From assembly GCA_964036195.1 (NCBI GenBank), contig OZ038460.1, forward strand, positions 3,723,504-3,787,503: DNA of 64,000 nt. The letters are read 5' to 3'. Below the pieces are notes generated by a model. It was not told the DNA's origin. It saw only the letters and a list, made by a program, of their open reading frames with translations, and made no database searches. Positions 1-11,253 of the stretch are shown here, in pieces. The position numbers were made by a program, and so were the translations under genes. The stretch's first letter is position 1. Each line of letters opens with the position of its first letter. The stretch is from Sphaerolaimus hirsutus (taxonomy: Eukaryota > Nematoda > Chromadorea > Monhysterida > Sphaerolaimidae).

Positions 1-184
1 TTGCCAATTTACTTGCCATTTCACTTCGCTTTTGCCAATTTACTTGCCATTTCACTTCGGTTTTGCCAATTTACTTGCCATTTCACTTCGCTTTTGCCAA
101 TTTTCTTCTCAATTCAATTCTCACTTCTCATTTCACTTCGCATTTGCCATTTTACTTCTCACTTCTTAATTTGCAGAACTGGCA
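1..184. mobile_element. Right end of an introner-like MITE, satellite-filled
   Basis: The window opens inside an element made of a roughly 30-bp satellite (TTGCCAATTTACTTGCCATT repeats) and ends with TTTGCAGAACTGGCA at 184. The same terminus closes the elements at 17733-18487 and 49190-49909. It is followed by CCTGG (185-189), the 5-bp target motif seen at the other copies. On the minus strand this junction reads CCAG|GTGCCAG, a usable splice donor. The left end lies outside the window, so the TSD pair cannot be confirmed. Confidence 0.6.
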
Positions 185-185
185 C

Positions 186-988
186 CTGGTTTTTTGTGCA
201 GAAATCCATAAGAAGCTTCATCGATTGGATTGGCTTGGGCATATTTTTCACTCCTTTCATGTGTATGTGTATAAAATTTACACAAACAGTCCACGGAAGA
301 TTCATTTGCTGGCAAGTTTGGATCAATGTAGTCCAGATTAGAATGATTTCGACTGCAATTTACACAAAGACCGTTTTTTGGATGTTTTGTTTTTGTGTGA
401 CTTGGGTATGATTGATTCTATGTAAACTCTTTTCAGGGTTTTTTTGCGGCATTTGTGTAAAGTGCTTGCCTGGTAATACGAATTGGTTCGAATTTGATTT
501 CTCCTGCAAGTAAGAATGATTTTAATTCATTTCCGCTAATGGCGTCAACTCGGTGTCAACTGATTTCCATGTCAATTCAGAGTTTAGTTGACGGGTCGCA
601 GGACAATTTTTAAGTGCACACGCGGCAATGTCAAAAATGGATTAATATTGGTAAGTGTATTTGAACATGAACACGAAACCAGTCGAAACCATGAACTATG
701 TCGGCCCAGTAGACACCGATGTCATTGTCAACTAAAAGTGTGTGGGACTTTTAGACCGGTGCGTGCATCGGCCTGGCACTCAAAAAAAATTTTTGTAAAA
801 AAATATCAACTGCCAATTACAAAACAACTTAATTCTTTACCTCTAGATAGATCCTGTATGATGCTGGCAACTTCTTTCTCAACGCCTGGATATGGGCAGC
901 GTAAATTTGGCTTCATTTGCCATTCACACTTGTGTCTTAGTGGCCACACTGCCAACCGAATAATTGTGGTGTTCGGATCCGCTTTCAT
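186..988 (-). CDS. Ionotropic-receptor-like gene, third paralogue, 5' exons only
   Basis: Three minus-strand exons match the first three exons of the genes at 14850-20804 and 43657-52683. Exon 1 is 988-841 (NTTIIRLAVWP..., ends in phase 1 at AGAG|gtaaag). Exon 2 is 503-470, exactly 34 nt as in the paralogues (IKFEPIRIT). Exon 3 is 400-186 (LCVNCSRN...ESSVDC...EASYGFLHKKP). These encode the first lobe (S1) of an iGluR-type ligand-binding domain in the plasma membrane. Exon 2 ends with AG|gcaagc, so intron 2 would be GC-AG. Exon 3 stops at a transposon junction 1-184; the rest of the gene is beyond the window. The family call rests on the paralogues, whose membrane and S2 parts are visible. An upstream signal-peptide exon was not found. 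Confidence 0.65.
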
Positions 989-1082
989 GCTGTTTACTTT
1001 TTGCACTTTTTTGCAAAATGCGGTGCGCTTAGCTTTTTTTGCCTGCGGGTTGCGTCTGCTTTTGGGGGATAGTAGTAGTGAT

Positions 1083-1783
1083 TAGGGTTGGCCGATGTTT
1101 TTTTTAAAACGTTTTTTATAATAAAAAAAACGTTTTTTTTATAAAAAAACATGACGTCCGAAATGTTTTTTTTTTTTAAAACATCAGCCGAAATTTTTAG
1201 TACTAAGCACTAGGTATTTTGCAAAATTTTTGCGCGCAAGTGCGCAATTTCACACACAAATTGACATTGGTGGTTGTTTTCATTGGTTTTGTGGCATTTT
1301 TAGTATCAAAGTATCCATTTATATGTGCTACCATGGGTTAATAAGCCGTCATATGTTGCTGTAGTATATAATATTCAAGTAATGTGCTTCCATGTACCTC
1401 CACAGTGTGTAACTTCACTCCCAAAGTAACAACCTCCTATTATAACCTTGTTTCATCACTATTCCATGCCAAACTTTACCTGAAGTCACGAACATTCGAC
1501 TATAAGGCGATATACGAACGATATGTTGACGAAAAATGGATATTTTTGACACAAATCACCACTTATAATGCTATCCCATGGCTCCACAGACATTATATGG
1601 TCATATATAACATCACAGAGTTTTGCCACTGTCTGATATACCTATATATGTTGACACAAGGTCATATCTGGGAGCTTTTAAAAAAAAACGTTTTTTATTT
1701 AAAAAACCCGTTGTTTTTTTTAAAAAAACGTTGTTGTTTTTTAAAAACATCGAGTTAAAAAAAACGTTTTTTTTCCAACCCTA
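1083..1783. mobile_element. hAT-type MITE with poly-A/T CGTTTTTT repeats
   Basis: Termini TAGGGTTGGC and CCAACCCTA are inverted, and the subterminal regions repeat AAAACGTTTTTT. The element is flanked by GTAGTGAT (1075-1082) and GTAGTAAT (1784-1791), a 7/8 match consistent with an 8-bp hAT target-site duplication. No transposase is visible. Confidence 0.8.
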
Positions 1784-2221
1784 GTAGTAATTGAATATTA
1801 CTAAATCACTATGTCACTCAATCCAGAAAAAAAATGTAGGATGTCATGTATTTATCAACAGAAAAACCCACGAGAAAAATGACACCGTATTTGCTGTAGT
1901 TTGTGACTTTTCGCAGTGTTTGGTGTTTGGTGAGGCAATTATCTTTCAGAAATCTATTGAATAGAAATGAAAAACATTAGTAAATTCATTTTTTGCCAGT
2001 TTTGACTCGTTTCACTTGTGACTAGAAATTTGTTCGGATCACGTTTCCAAATTATTGTTTGTTTAACAGACATTCAATATTTTTAGATCACTCTTTTTAA
2101 TATAGTGATGCATAGAACCCTAGAATTTGCATTGGTTTGCATAAAATCCTTCAAAAACTGTAGAATGTCTGAAAGGAGGGAACATGAGTTTTTTTACTAA
2201 GGAAACAAATGGCCCTTACAA
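1784..2221. other. Unassigned AT-rich intergenic DNA
   Basis: No coding exon, tRNA or clear repeat terminus was recognised between the two MITEs. Confidence 0.5.
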
Positions 2222-2445
2222 GGTGACAGCGACACCAAATGTCAACTGGTTCCGATCCCAATTCAAAGCTTGCTGAATGTAAACGTGTTTAATCATGTTG
2301 GGTGAAATAAAGCTGTGGTGTTTAAAAGATATTGCAGTATGCGTAATTTACAATGCCTACAGGCATATTATATGAATAAATAGCTCATCAGCAAGCTTCG
2401 AATTGGGATCGGAACCAGTTGACATTTGGTGTCGATGTCGACTAG
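2222..2445. mobile_element. Palindromic MITE with about 52-bp inverted arms
   Basis: The left arm (about 2222-2275) contains AATGTCAACTGGTTCCGATC and AAGCTTGCTGA. The right arm (about 2386-2445) carries its near-perfect reverse complement. A related, more diverged element is at about 10980-11253. Confidence 0.7.
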
Positions 2446-2646
2446 TGTGTGTAAGACTGATCAAACAAATGGTATTTATATCGAAAACATATGACTTAAA
2501 TACAGTCTCCCATAAAAAATGACTGAGCCAACAAAAAGTGGATGCAGAATTGCAGCCATATAGTGCCACCATGTGTATGTCTTTCGAAACACAAAATGAA
2601 TATTTACCTAGGTATATTCACCGCCCCACAAATGGGTGGTGTTTCT

Positions 2647-3441
2647 TAGGGTGGCAGAATTTACCGTACCGTACCGTACCGCATTTTTGGAAAAATTACC
2701 ATACCGTACCGTTTACCGCACTTTTAGAAATTTACCGTACCGTACCGCGTACCGCATTTTCCAAAATTTACCGTACCGTACCGCGTACCGCACTCATTTA
2801 CCGCGGAAAATGCGGTAAATTTTACTCAGATTGACTTCAAAAATGCACCTTAAAATTTACTTTAAATGTGGTGTTCTGCAAATTTTTTGCGCGCAAGCGC
2901 GCAAATTTGACAACATTGTTTTGACTGATTTGAAGCTCTTCCATTTCCACATGCAATATGGCTGCAACTCTTCATTTACATGGCTTTACATGGAATTCAT
3001 GGCTCATTGCCATGTGCACTTATATACTTTTTTACCATTTTCACCCACTTTTGGCAATTTTTCACCCACTTTTAGCAATTTTTCTCCATTTCTTTCTTCT
3101 AAACCTTGAAAAAGCCTATATATTGAACCACTGCATTGTGGTTAATGTAATTCTATGTTATCACACTGTTATTGTGTTCTAAAGTCCATTAACACTTTGC
3201 ATAATTCAATTTAGTGTCAATTCATGAAGTAAAAGTTGTCTGTAGTCCGGCATTGGTACATTTCTGACGAGCGAAAATTTACCGTACCGTACCGTACCGC
3301 GAACCGCACTTTTCAGATTCACCATACCGTACCGTTTACCGCAAAATTGAAGATTTACCATACCGTACCGTTTACCGCAAAAAGAAAATTTACCGTACCG
3401 TACAGTTTACCGCAAGCCCGTATTTACCGTCTGCCACCCTA
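2647..3441. mobile_element. hAT-type MITE built of TACCG repeats
   Basis: Inverted termini TAGGGTGGCAGA / TCTGCCACCCTA lie next to identical 8-bp flanks GTGTTTCT (2639-2646 and 3442-3449). The subterminal parts are arrays of TACCG/ACCGT words in both arms. The 8-bp TSD and the YAGGG-type terminus fit the hAT superfamily. The element is non-autonomous. Confidence 0.9.
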
Positions 3442-3799
3442 GTGTTTCTCACAAACAATGTGGCCGAGCCTACGCTTAAATGCATCTAATAAGTAGATTG
3501 CCCTGTACGCACTGAGTTTCTACCGATATTTCAATTCTTTTTGGAGAACTCAAACACATTGGCGCTACGCACACTGAAGCCGAAATATTCGGCATACGCA
3601 CGTTTTTGACAAATGCCGAATTAAATGCTGAATAGAAAAAAACTTGCTGAACTCAAATCGTCCGTACTCTTGAAAATTAGGCGGTTTGTCAATTCAGCAT
3701 GTATTTCAGCATTCAAAAGATGCGTACACTTTTTCATGCGGAAACATTCAGCAATAGGATAAAATCTCAAATGCTGAAATGCAAAGATAAACGAGGATT

Positions 3800-4262
3800 G
3801 GTTTTTGAGATCTCGGGATCGGATCGGGATTGACCTTTTGGTATCGGGATTGGTTTTTGAGATTTCGGGATCGGGATTGACCTTTTGGGATCGGGATTGG
3901 CATTTTTCGGGATCGGTAATGGCATTTTTGAAAACATTCTAATATACACGTTTTTTGCCAATGTTTTCACAAAACAGGCTCAAAAACACGTCTGGATGCC
4001 AGAAAAGAGGCATAAAGTGGACATTGGTTAAAATTTATTAATGCAAAAAGGGCATTTAATGAGGTTGACCAAATTTTCTGGGATCGGGATTGTATAAATT
4101 TTTTCGGGATCAAGATTGTGATTTTGAAAGTTTCTGGATCGGGATCAGGATTGGCTTTTGAGATTTCGGGATCGGGATCAGGATTGAGGTTTCAGGATCG
4201 GGATCGGGACCACCAAATCCCGAAATGTTTTGGGATCGGGATCGGGATTCCGTTTCGACCCT
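3800..4262. mobile_element. GGGATCGGG-type hAT MITE, left end unclear
   Basis: Arrays of GGGATCGGGATTGG end at CGTTTCGACCCTA, matching the GGGATC family defined cleanly at 6090-6618. The left terminus could not be placed, so the element is probably truncated. Confidence 0.5.
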
Positions 4263-4402
4263 AGTGCCAACCCTATCCAATATACATAATCACTATTGTC
4301 TATTGACCGAAGTTGATGCTGTACAGAGAATGTAACTAATTATATCTTGTCATAAAGTTGACATCAAAAATTGTCATCAATTATATCTTGTCACACACTA
4401 GT

Positions 4403-4882
4403 CAGGGGTAGGAAAGGGGGGGTTCCCCCCCCCCCAAATCGCCCAGCTATCTATCTATTCCAGAGGCCGCTCAGCTATCTATCTATCCCGGAGGCAAAAT
4501 TTTGGGCTACTATCCCCTAAACCCCTCCCCCCAATCGGCCAGCTATCTACCTATCTGGAGCGATTTTTGGGAAACTATACCCTAATTTTCGCTCAAAATC
4601 GCTATTTTCATACCTATATATAGATTTTCACCTCCAAAATCACTAGTTCGTGCATCTAACTGCCTATTTTGAGCTATTTTTAGTACTATATGTCCTTATA
4701 TACCCATTTTTAGCCATTTTTCACCTACTTTCAGCAATTTTTCTCCTTTTCCTCCCTTCTATGCCTATATATTGAGCCCCCGCGAACCCCCCCCCAGAAA
4801 AATTTTCAGCTATCTATCCCTCCGGAGGAGTGATTTGCTATCTATCCAACACCCAGGAGGGCCGAAAACTAGAATACCCCTG
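4403..4882. mobile_element. hAT-type MITE of the AGCTATCTATC family
   Basis: Termini CAGGGGTA / TACCCCTG are bracketed by identical 8-bp flanks ACACTAGT (4395-4402 and 4883-4890). The interior carries GCTATCTATC arms and CCCCCCC tracts. Relatives with their own TSDs lie at 15789-16300 and 38267-38790, and a fragment lies at 8712-9140. Confidence 0.9.
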
Positions 4883-4946
4883 ACACTAGTTGACATCAAA
4901 AATTGTGTCAACTAAATTTTGGATAATTATTGGTTTTACTTGGCAG

Positions 4947-5218
4947 CAGGGTTGGCAAAATCTCAGAAAAAAAATCAAATACAATTTTTATACAATTTTA
5001 CTACAATTTTAGTAAAAAGAATTTCACAAAAACTAATCCTGGTCACAAAGAATAAAAAATAAAAATAAAATAATAATAAAATAATAATAAAATGGAAAAT
5101 TGAAGAATAAAAAAATAAAAATAAAATGGAAAATTGAAGAAAAAATAAAAATAAAATATAATTTATTTACAATTTTACTGCAGTTTCAGTAAAAATAATT
5201 TTACTAAAACCAACCCTG
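4947..5218. mobile_element. Small hAT-type MITE (272 bp)
   Basis: Termini CAGGGTTGGC / CCAACCCTG are flanked on both sides by CTTGGCAG (4939-4946 and 5219-5226). The interior is AATAAAAATAAAA-rich. Confidence 0.9.
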
Positions 5219-5473
5219 CTTGGCAGATGCTACAGTGTATGCACAACTTCATGTGTGCAGTGGCAAAAAGGATGAAAATTGGGGTTAAGGGTGACTTCTA
5301 GTGAAAATTATGGTCATCGTTTTCAAAAATACTTACTTTTACATTTTCCCATGGAAATAAAAGTAAAAAATTCTACTATACGTTTTCTGCACTCAGGAGT
5401 GACTAAAAATGAATATTTTACATTAACTTTGAAAACATTGATTACTTTCAACAATCTGGTTTGCAGGCATGCT

Positions 5474-6045
5474 TAGGGTGACAAATTTCCATTTCCCTTT
5501 TCTGCAGGCAAATTTTTTCCATTTTCCATTCCGTTTTCCGGTAATTGAATTAATTTTTCCATTTTCCGTTCCATTTTCCGACTACAAAATTTTTTTCCAT
5601 TTCCGTTCCTGTTTTTCTGGCTAATTATCCCTTTTCTGGCTAAATTTTCAGTTTTTCTGCCTTTTTCCAGCTGAATTTTCAGTTTTTCCGGCTGAATTTT
5701 CAGTTTTTCCTCCTTTTTCCCGTTTTCAGGCTCAATTTTCAGTTTTTCAGCCTCATATTCCCCTTTTCTGGCTCAATTGTCTGTTTTCTGTTTCAGCCAA
5801 ACTGGTAAACATGCATGCAGGTTTTCAATTATGTGACTTTTTCCATTTTCCATCAAAATTTCAGCAATTTTTAGCATTTCCAGGAAATTTCCACAATTTT
5901 TTTTGTTTTCTGGCAAAATTTCATTTTTCCATTTCCAGTTTTCCGGCCTTGTTTTCCTTGTTGCTGAAATTTTATTTCCGTTTTCTGGCAAGTGCAAAAA
6001 AATTTCCGTTTCCATTTTCCATAACAAAATTTTTTTGACACCCTA
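5474..6045. mobile_element. hAT-type MITE built of TTTTCC words
   Basis: Termini TAGGGTGACAAATTTCC and TTGACACCCTA are inverted, and the interior is TTTTCCATTTTCCG repeats. The flanks GGCATGCT / GGCACGCG match at 6 of 8 bases, a decayed TSD. A younger relative is at 52948-53146. Confidence 0.75.
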
Positions 6046-6089
6046 GGCACGCGCTGTTCCAATGTTTATCATTACTATTCGCTCATGTA

Positions 6090-6618
6090 TAGGGTTCAAA
6101 CGGGATCCCGATCCCGGATCCCGTGAAATTCCGGGATTTACCAGTCCCGATCCCGATCCTGAAACCCCAATCCTGATCCCGATCCCGAAATCTCAAAAAT
6201 ACCAATCCCGATCCCGAAAGTTTTCAAATCCCGATCCCGATCCCGAGAAACTCCCAAGTCCGGGATCCCGATCCCAGAAAAATTAGTGGAAATTATAAAA
6301 AGTGAAATAATGACGTTTTTGCATGCAAAAAAGTGGATGCAAACCCCCAGCGTCAATTTTATGCCACTTTTCTGGCATCCAACAGTGTTTTGAGACCTTT
6401 ATGAACAACTGTGAATGCCAGAAAAATGGCCAAAATTTCTATCCCTAGAACCCAATCCCGATCCCGGAAAAATGCCTATCCCAATCCCGATCCCGTGACC
6501 CCAATCCCGGCCAATCCCGATCCCGAAATCTCAAATTACCAATCCCGATCCCGAAATCTCAAAAAGTGAATCCCGATCCCGATCCTGATCCCGAAAAGTC
6601 AATCCCGTTTGAACCCTA
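6090..6618. mobile_element. hAT-type MITE built of GGGATC words
   Basis: TAGGGTTCAAACGGGAT and its inverse end at 6618. Identical 8-bp flanks CTCATGTA occur at 6082-6089 and 6619-6626. Both arms are arrays of ATCCCGATCCCG. Confidence 0.92.
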
Positions 6619-7110
6619 CTCATGTACACACATTGCCCAAATTCCCAAAATGGTTCGTACGTTTTTTCTGTTTACACACTGTTGAACTGTGCTGAACTAC
6701 AATATCTCAAGAATGAGCAGTTTTTAAAAAAAATTTATGGTCTTCATTTTTGAAGATCATGTTCATACATGTTCATAAAAAATGTTTCATGAAGATGTAT
6801 GAAAAACTAGATGAGATCTGGATCATTTCACAGCAGTAGATTTTCTGCCAATTGCTGAACTGGTTTGCTGAAATGAAAGTGTCCGGATACAATTTTTTCA
6901 CAAGATGCTGAAATGTTAAATTCAGCATATGACCAAAAATGCTGGAAAATCATCTAAATCCGTCCGAATTTGTCCGAATTCGTACGGTTGCTGAATGACT
7001 GGACCCAAAAATGCTGGTCTAAAACCGTCCGAACAGCATTTTTTTAGTTCGGATTCGGCAGATGAAAACGTGCGTATGCCGAATATTTCGGCTTCAGTGT
7101 GCGTAGCGCC

Positions 7111-7682
7111 ATTGAGTTCAGCGGAATGTGACGTCCGCCAACTACTGCCTCATTTCAATCTAATTTCTCTTGACTCATTTCAGTAAACTCAAGTGTTTTA
7201 AAAGCTGATGTTTGAGTTTTCCGATTTCTGTTAAATTTGGGTAGAATACTAGTGTTTGTTGGCACATAGTGTCCTGAAAAAGTAATTCCAAGGTTTCTTG
7301 GAGGGCGAGACAGTAAATACCACAGTAATATTAAAATTTTTGCTGACATATCCACATGTTGCCAAACTGAAACCACTACACTGGAAGGTCACGATTTAAA
7401 TTGTATAACCGCACTAGAAACCCGTCGTAGAGGTTGACAGCAAAAAGCTGGAGCTTACACAAATGAAAAACCCTACCATATTGACCGTGTACTCTTGAAT
7501 GAGTTCCATGGATATTGTGCACCGTGTCACTGTAGACAATACAAATAAATAGTTCATTGTAGAGACTGTAAATGGCGCACACACTGTAGACAAGATATTT
7601 TTTTACACATTTACACTGTAAACGAACGACCCCTCGATTAAATCCAATAAACCCAAAACACCTAAATACCCCCCCCCCGCAG
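7111..7682. other. Non-coding stretch before the GcvT-domain exons
   Basis: No exon or repeat terminus was recognised. A CCCCCCCC tract just before 7682 sits at the splice acceptor of the next exon. Confidence 0.4.
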
Positions 7683-10600
7683 TTTTCGAAAGTGAAGCCC
7701 ATGCTGATGCTGTCCGAACGGGGCAGGGTGATGGCATCGTTGAAGGTCATCCACCACGACCAGTTCAGATCAGAGTACATCCTTCTCACCGATCCGGAAC
7801 ATGAACTGAGGGATTTGTGGTTGGTTTTGGTTTGGTGTGATGGCGTGGCGTTTGGTGGGCCCTGTGCCTGTGGACATGTAAACCCGCCAGACATGTATAC
7901 AATGGTGAGGGGTCTCCAAGGTTTTGACCCCCGCGGGGCTGGATACAGTTAATCGCTTCGGAGTGATAGATAGCTGAAAATTACTCTGGAGGGCTCGCGG
8001 GGGGCAAAATATAGAGGGCTCTTTGAAAAAAAAAGAAGTTTTTTCTATCCCTACTACCCACAGGACATTTTTGAATCGTCCGCGAAATCGAAAACTTGCA
8101 GGTGGCTGCAACAAATCATCAACGAGCACAAATTCGAGGTGAAAATCAGCCCCGTGTCCGAATACCTCGCCTCATTTGCTTTAATCGGCCCTCAAAGTCG
8201 AGCCATTTTGTCCGAACTTGGCAATTACGACATGAGCGACGAGGCGTTTCCGCCAAATTCCACCAGACTTATTAGGGTGTCGGCTGTGCCCTGCATCGCT
8301 GTTAGGTCGTCCGCTACTGGTGTGCTGCGTTTTTTTGGACTTTTTTTGATTTTTCATGGGTTTTTTGAGAGCCGAATTAATTGGCAAGCCGTGTGAGAGC
8401 ATTTAATGAAGTGACAAGTTATTTACAAGTGACGGGAAAGTGATAAGTTGCGGTGGTTAAATTTTGGAGTAGGTGATAGGCCACAGGTGGTAGGTCAAAT
8501 TCAAGTAGACTGACAAGTATTTCAAGTGACATAAATACTTACATGTTTCCTTGTCACGTACTACTTTAGTACATTCATTACCACCTGCCATTTTTCTTGT
8601 CAACTTGCGAAATTGGCACTGGCGGTATTGTTTTATTATGGCGCTTATTTCGTGAGGCGTTATTTTTGCACCAATCCACCGGAAAACATTCCGGAAACCA
8701 ATCCACCGGAACAGGGGTCTCCAAGATTTTGGCCCTCGCGGGGGCCGGATAGATAGCAAATCGCTCCTCCCGAGGGGTAGATAGCGGAAAAAATTTTCTG
8801 GGGGGGGGGGCTCGCGGGGGCAAAATATATAGGCTTTTTCAGTGCATAGAAGGCCGAAAGGGGAAAAAATCGCTAGTAATTGGTTAAAAGTGGCTGAAAG
8901 TAGGTTTAAAATGGCTAAAAACAGGCATATAACCATGCATATAGCAGGAGAGCACCCATTTGAAGGTGAAAAACTATATTAAGGTGCGAAAATTAGTGAT
9001 TTTGAGCGAAAATTGGGGGAAAATTTCTCAAAAAACCACTCCAGATAGATAGATAGCTGAGCGATTTGGGGGGGGGGGGTCTTTGGGGGTAGTAGCCAAA
9101 AATTTTGCCTCGGGATAGATAGATAGCTGAGCGGCCTCCGGCAGGGACGTATCCAGGATTTTTGAGCGGGGGGGGGGGCTGCTTGTTTACGGGGGGCGGC
9201 GAACGGGGGGGGGCTCAGCCCCCCCTAAAATTTTTCCCTATATAGGGACGGAAAGGCGTTTTGGCGCTAGCGCCATACAAAGGCGCCACGCCATGGCGCT
9301 ATTGGCGTTGGCGCCAGCGCCAGGAACCGCTTTGTATGTATGTAAATATGCATACATATACAGCGAAATTTGGAAAAATCAGTTCATTTCCAAGGAAATT
9401 GGTTTTCAGGGGCCGATCCTCTGTAAATACAATGCATGGGCAAGAAATTGCGCGAAAAAATATAACGGAAAAGTGGCATTTTCCGGGACTTTTTAGGTCT
9501 CACCCCGNNNNNNNNNNNNNNNNNNNNNNNNNNNNNNNNNNNNNNNNNNNNNNNNNNNNNNNNNNNNNNNNNNNNNNNNNNNNNNNNNNNNNNNNNNNNN
9601 NNNNNNNNNNNNNNNNNNNNNNNNNNNNNNNNNNNNNNNNNNNNNNNNNNNNNNNNNNNNNNNNNNNNNNNNNNNNNNNNNNNNNNNNNNNNNNNNNNNN
9701 NNNNNNNAGGATTCAAAATTTGGGGCAGGGAGGTTTGTTGTTGGATTTTTTGTTGTGTTTTTGTGTGATTTTTTTATTGTTGATTTTAAGTGGAATTTTT
9801 GCGTTTTTATCGTCGCAGATTTCGCTGAATACTAATCCGTACGAGTTGGGGCAGGAATCGATGGTTGATCTGACTAAGGTTCGTGTGTTTTGCATTATCA
9901 GGATAATTACACCATTCTTTTAAGCGTCTTTGCTCTAATTGCTATTTGGAACTGAAAACCGTTCAAATCCTGCGGTTCACAAAAGATTACAACGTCCCGG
10001 TGAATCGACTAAACCGTCCGAGAGTGAAATGAAAATTTTCCGCGGCTGCAAGTGAAGTTTCGAATTGCTGCGCATAAATCAACCAGGAATTTCACACTGT
10101 CCTCAAGTTCCCCCACCCAAACCCCCCACCCCCCAAACCCCCTCATAACCCCCAACCCCTAAACCCCCAGGACAACTTCATCGGCAAAGCGGCGTGCGTG
10201 GAGTTGTCCACGAAGCCGGTTTCTCGGCGGCTGGCCCTACTGCAGGTCACCGACCAGGTGGACCCCCTGACGCAGCCCATCCCTCTGGGTATGGAGGTTG
10301 TGCGTGTGGATGGGCAAGAGGAGGTGTGTTTGGGGGGGGGGTTATTCTGGGGTGGACTAAGGTGATTGTGGGGTTATTGGGGGTTTCAACTGGTTTTTAT
10401 GTGAATTCAGATTTCAGTTGACAAGAAACAGAACCGTGTTCATTTTCTGATACTGCGGCGTGGGCGTTTCAACGGCCGTGTGTCTCAGCGCATGTGAACT
10501 CCCAGTGCATCTAAGCTCTCAGCGCATCTATTGTACTTTATGGTGTCTCGGCACGGCGCCACTATCAACTCATTCTGTGCCCCTCACCACACTGTCAGAA

Positions 10601-10945
10601 TACATGGTCAATTGTGTCATAAAGTGTTGATCACGCCTCCAGCACGGTGCGGCGAGGCAATATCTTTGATTGTGCCGCCGTGCATAGGGTGCCTAGATGC
10701 GCAGAGAGTTTCCGCGGACACAAGCACCCCCAAAAAACCTCCCAAGTGTCAACAATCCCCCCCCCCCTCCCCCGCAGATGGTGGGTCAAACAACATCCGG
10801 TTGCTACAGTCCCAAACTATCCCGGCCCGTGTCGTTCGCGTGGCTGTCGCGCGGCGTGTCCGACGACGCGACGGTGAGCATCGACATGACCGACTACCGG
10901 TTTGAAGGCGACCGTGTTGCCCAGACCCCCAGATATTATTACTGA
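7683..10945 (+). CDS. 3' exons of a PDPR / dimethylglycine-sarcosine dehydrogenase-like enzyme (GcvT domain)
   Basis: Five exons can be read. Exon A is 7683 to about 7823 (MLSERGRVMASLKVI, donor uncertain). Exon B is 8064-8319 (WLQQIINEH, LIGPQSRAILSEL, AFPPNSTRLIR; ends phase 1). Exon C is 9819-9878 (NTNPYELGQESMVDLTK). Exon D is 10171-10323 (DNFIGKAACVEL, SRRLALLQV). Exon E is 10778-10945 (VGQTTSGCYSPKLSRPVSFA, DYRFEGDRV, then TGA). Together they trace the folate-binding aminomethyltransferase (GcvT) domain and its C-terminal barrel. The exon for the usual GExGYE segment between B and C is missing and probably lies in the gap at 9508-9707. The ELGQES motif and the C-terminus resemble PDPR, a mitochondrial regulatory subunit of pyruvate dehydrogenase phosphatase, more than true dehydrogenases. 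That assignment is from memory of the family. The FAD-binding half is not in the window. Introns hold MITE fragments. Confidence 0.75.
8712..9140. mobile_element. Truncated AGCTATCTATC-family hAT MITE (intronic)
   Basis: It starts CAGGGGTCTCCAAGATTTTG and shares GATAGATAGC arms and G tracts with 15789-16300. Its right end is lost where another repeat starting CAGGGACGTATCCAGG (about 9143) runs into the gap. A smaller decayed piece of the same family lies at about 7905-8030. Confidence 0.6.
9508..9707. other. Scaffold gap, 200 N
   Basis: Exactly 200 N, the same length as the second gap, so this is a placeholder of unknown true size. It falls inside the intron/exon region of the GcvT-domain gene. 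Confidence 0.99.
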
Positions 10946-10979
10946 TGGGTGAGTTAGATGGCCCTAGTTGACACATATT

Positions 10980-11253
10980 AGTTGACGGCGATAACGAAAT
11001 GCCAACTGGTTGCAAAGACAATTCCGAGATAGCTGAGGAGTCACACTATGGATTTTTGTGTACACGTATAATTCCTACTGGCCTTGTAAATGCATTGCAC
11101 ATAGGTACTAAATACAATATTTTTTCAACGCTACAGCTACAGCTTCATTTGCAACACGCTTCAACAATTTTGCATTTAAAAGTCGTTCGTCGGCTCGTGA
11201 GCAAGCTTTGAATTGGGATCGGAACCAGTTGACATTTGAAGTCGTTGTCAACT
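10980..11253. mobile_element. Diverged palindromic MITE (GTTGAC ends)
   Basis: AGTTGACGGCG...ATGCCAACTGGTT on the left is inverted as AACCAGTTGACATTTGAAGT...GTTGTCAACT on the right. It is the same family as 2222-2445 and sits just downstream of the stop codon at 10945. Confidence 0.55.

Larger units (their letters stand above)
3561..7110. mobile_element. 3.5-kb TIR element hosting at least four nested MITEs
   Basis: GGCGCTACGCACACTGAAGC and its continuation (3561-3606) are inverted at about 7066-7110, giving termini of about 45 bp. Both sides are flanked by ATT, a possible 3-bp TSD. Subterminal DNA (3608-3760 and 6640-7065) is rich in TTCAGCA/TGCTGAA words. The interior is filled by the insertions at 4403, 4947, 5474 and 6090. 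No transposase was recognised. A GG-initial TIR with a 3-bp TSD would suit a PIF/Harbinger relative, but this is only suggestive. Confidence 0.65.

Noticed and set aside
1-184. CRISPR-like array
   Set aside because: The repeats are contiguous satellite units without unique spacers, in a eukaryotic transposon.
430-513. Plus-strand exon reading CVKCLPGNTNWFEF, with a look-alike at 19110-19195 and 50492-50570
   Set aside because: The minus strand gives a better explanation: a 34-nt exon conserved in length and phase in all three IR-like genes.
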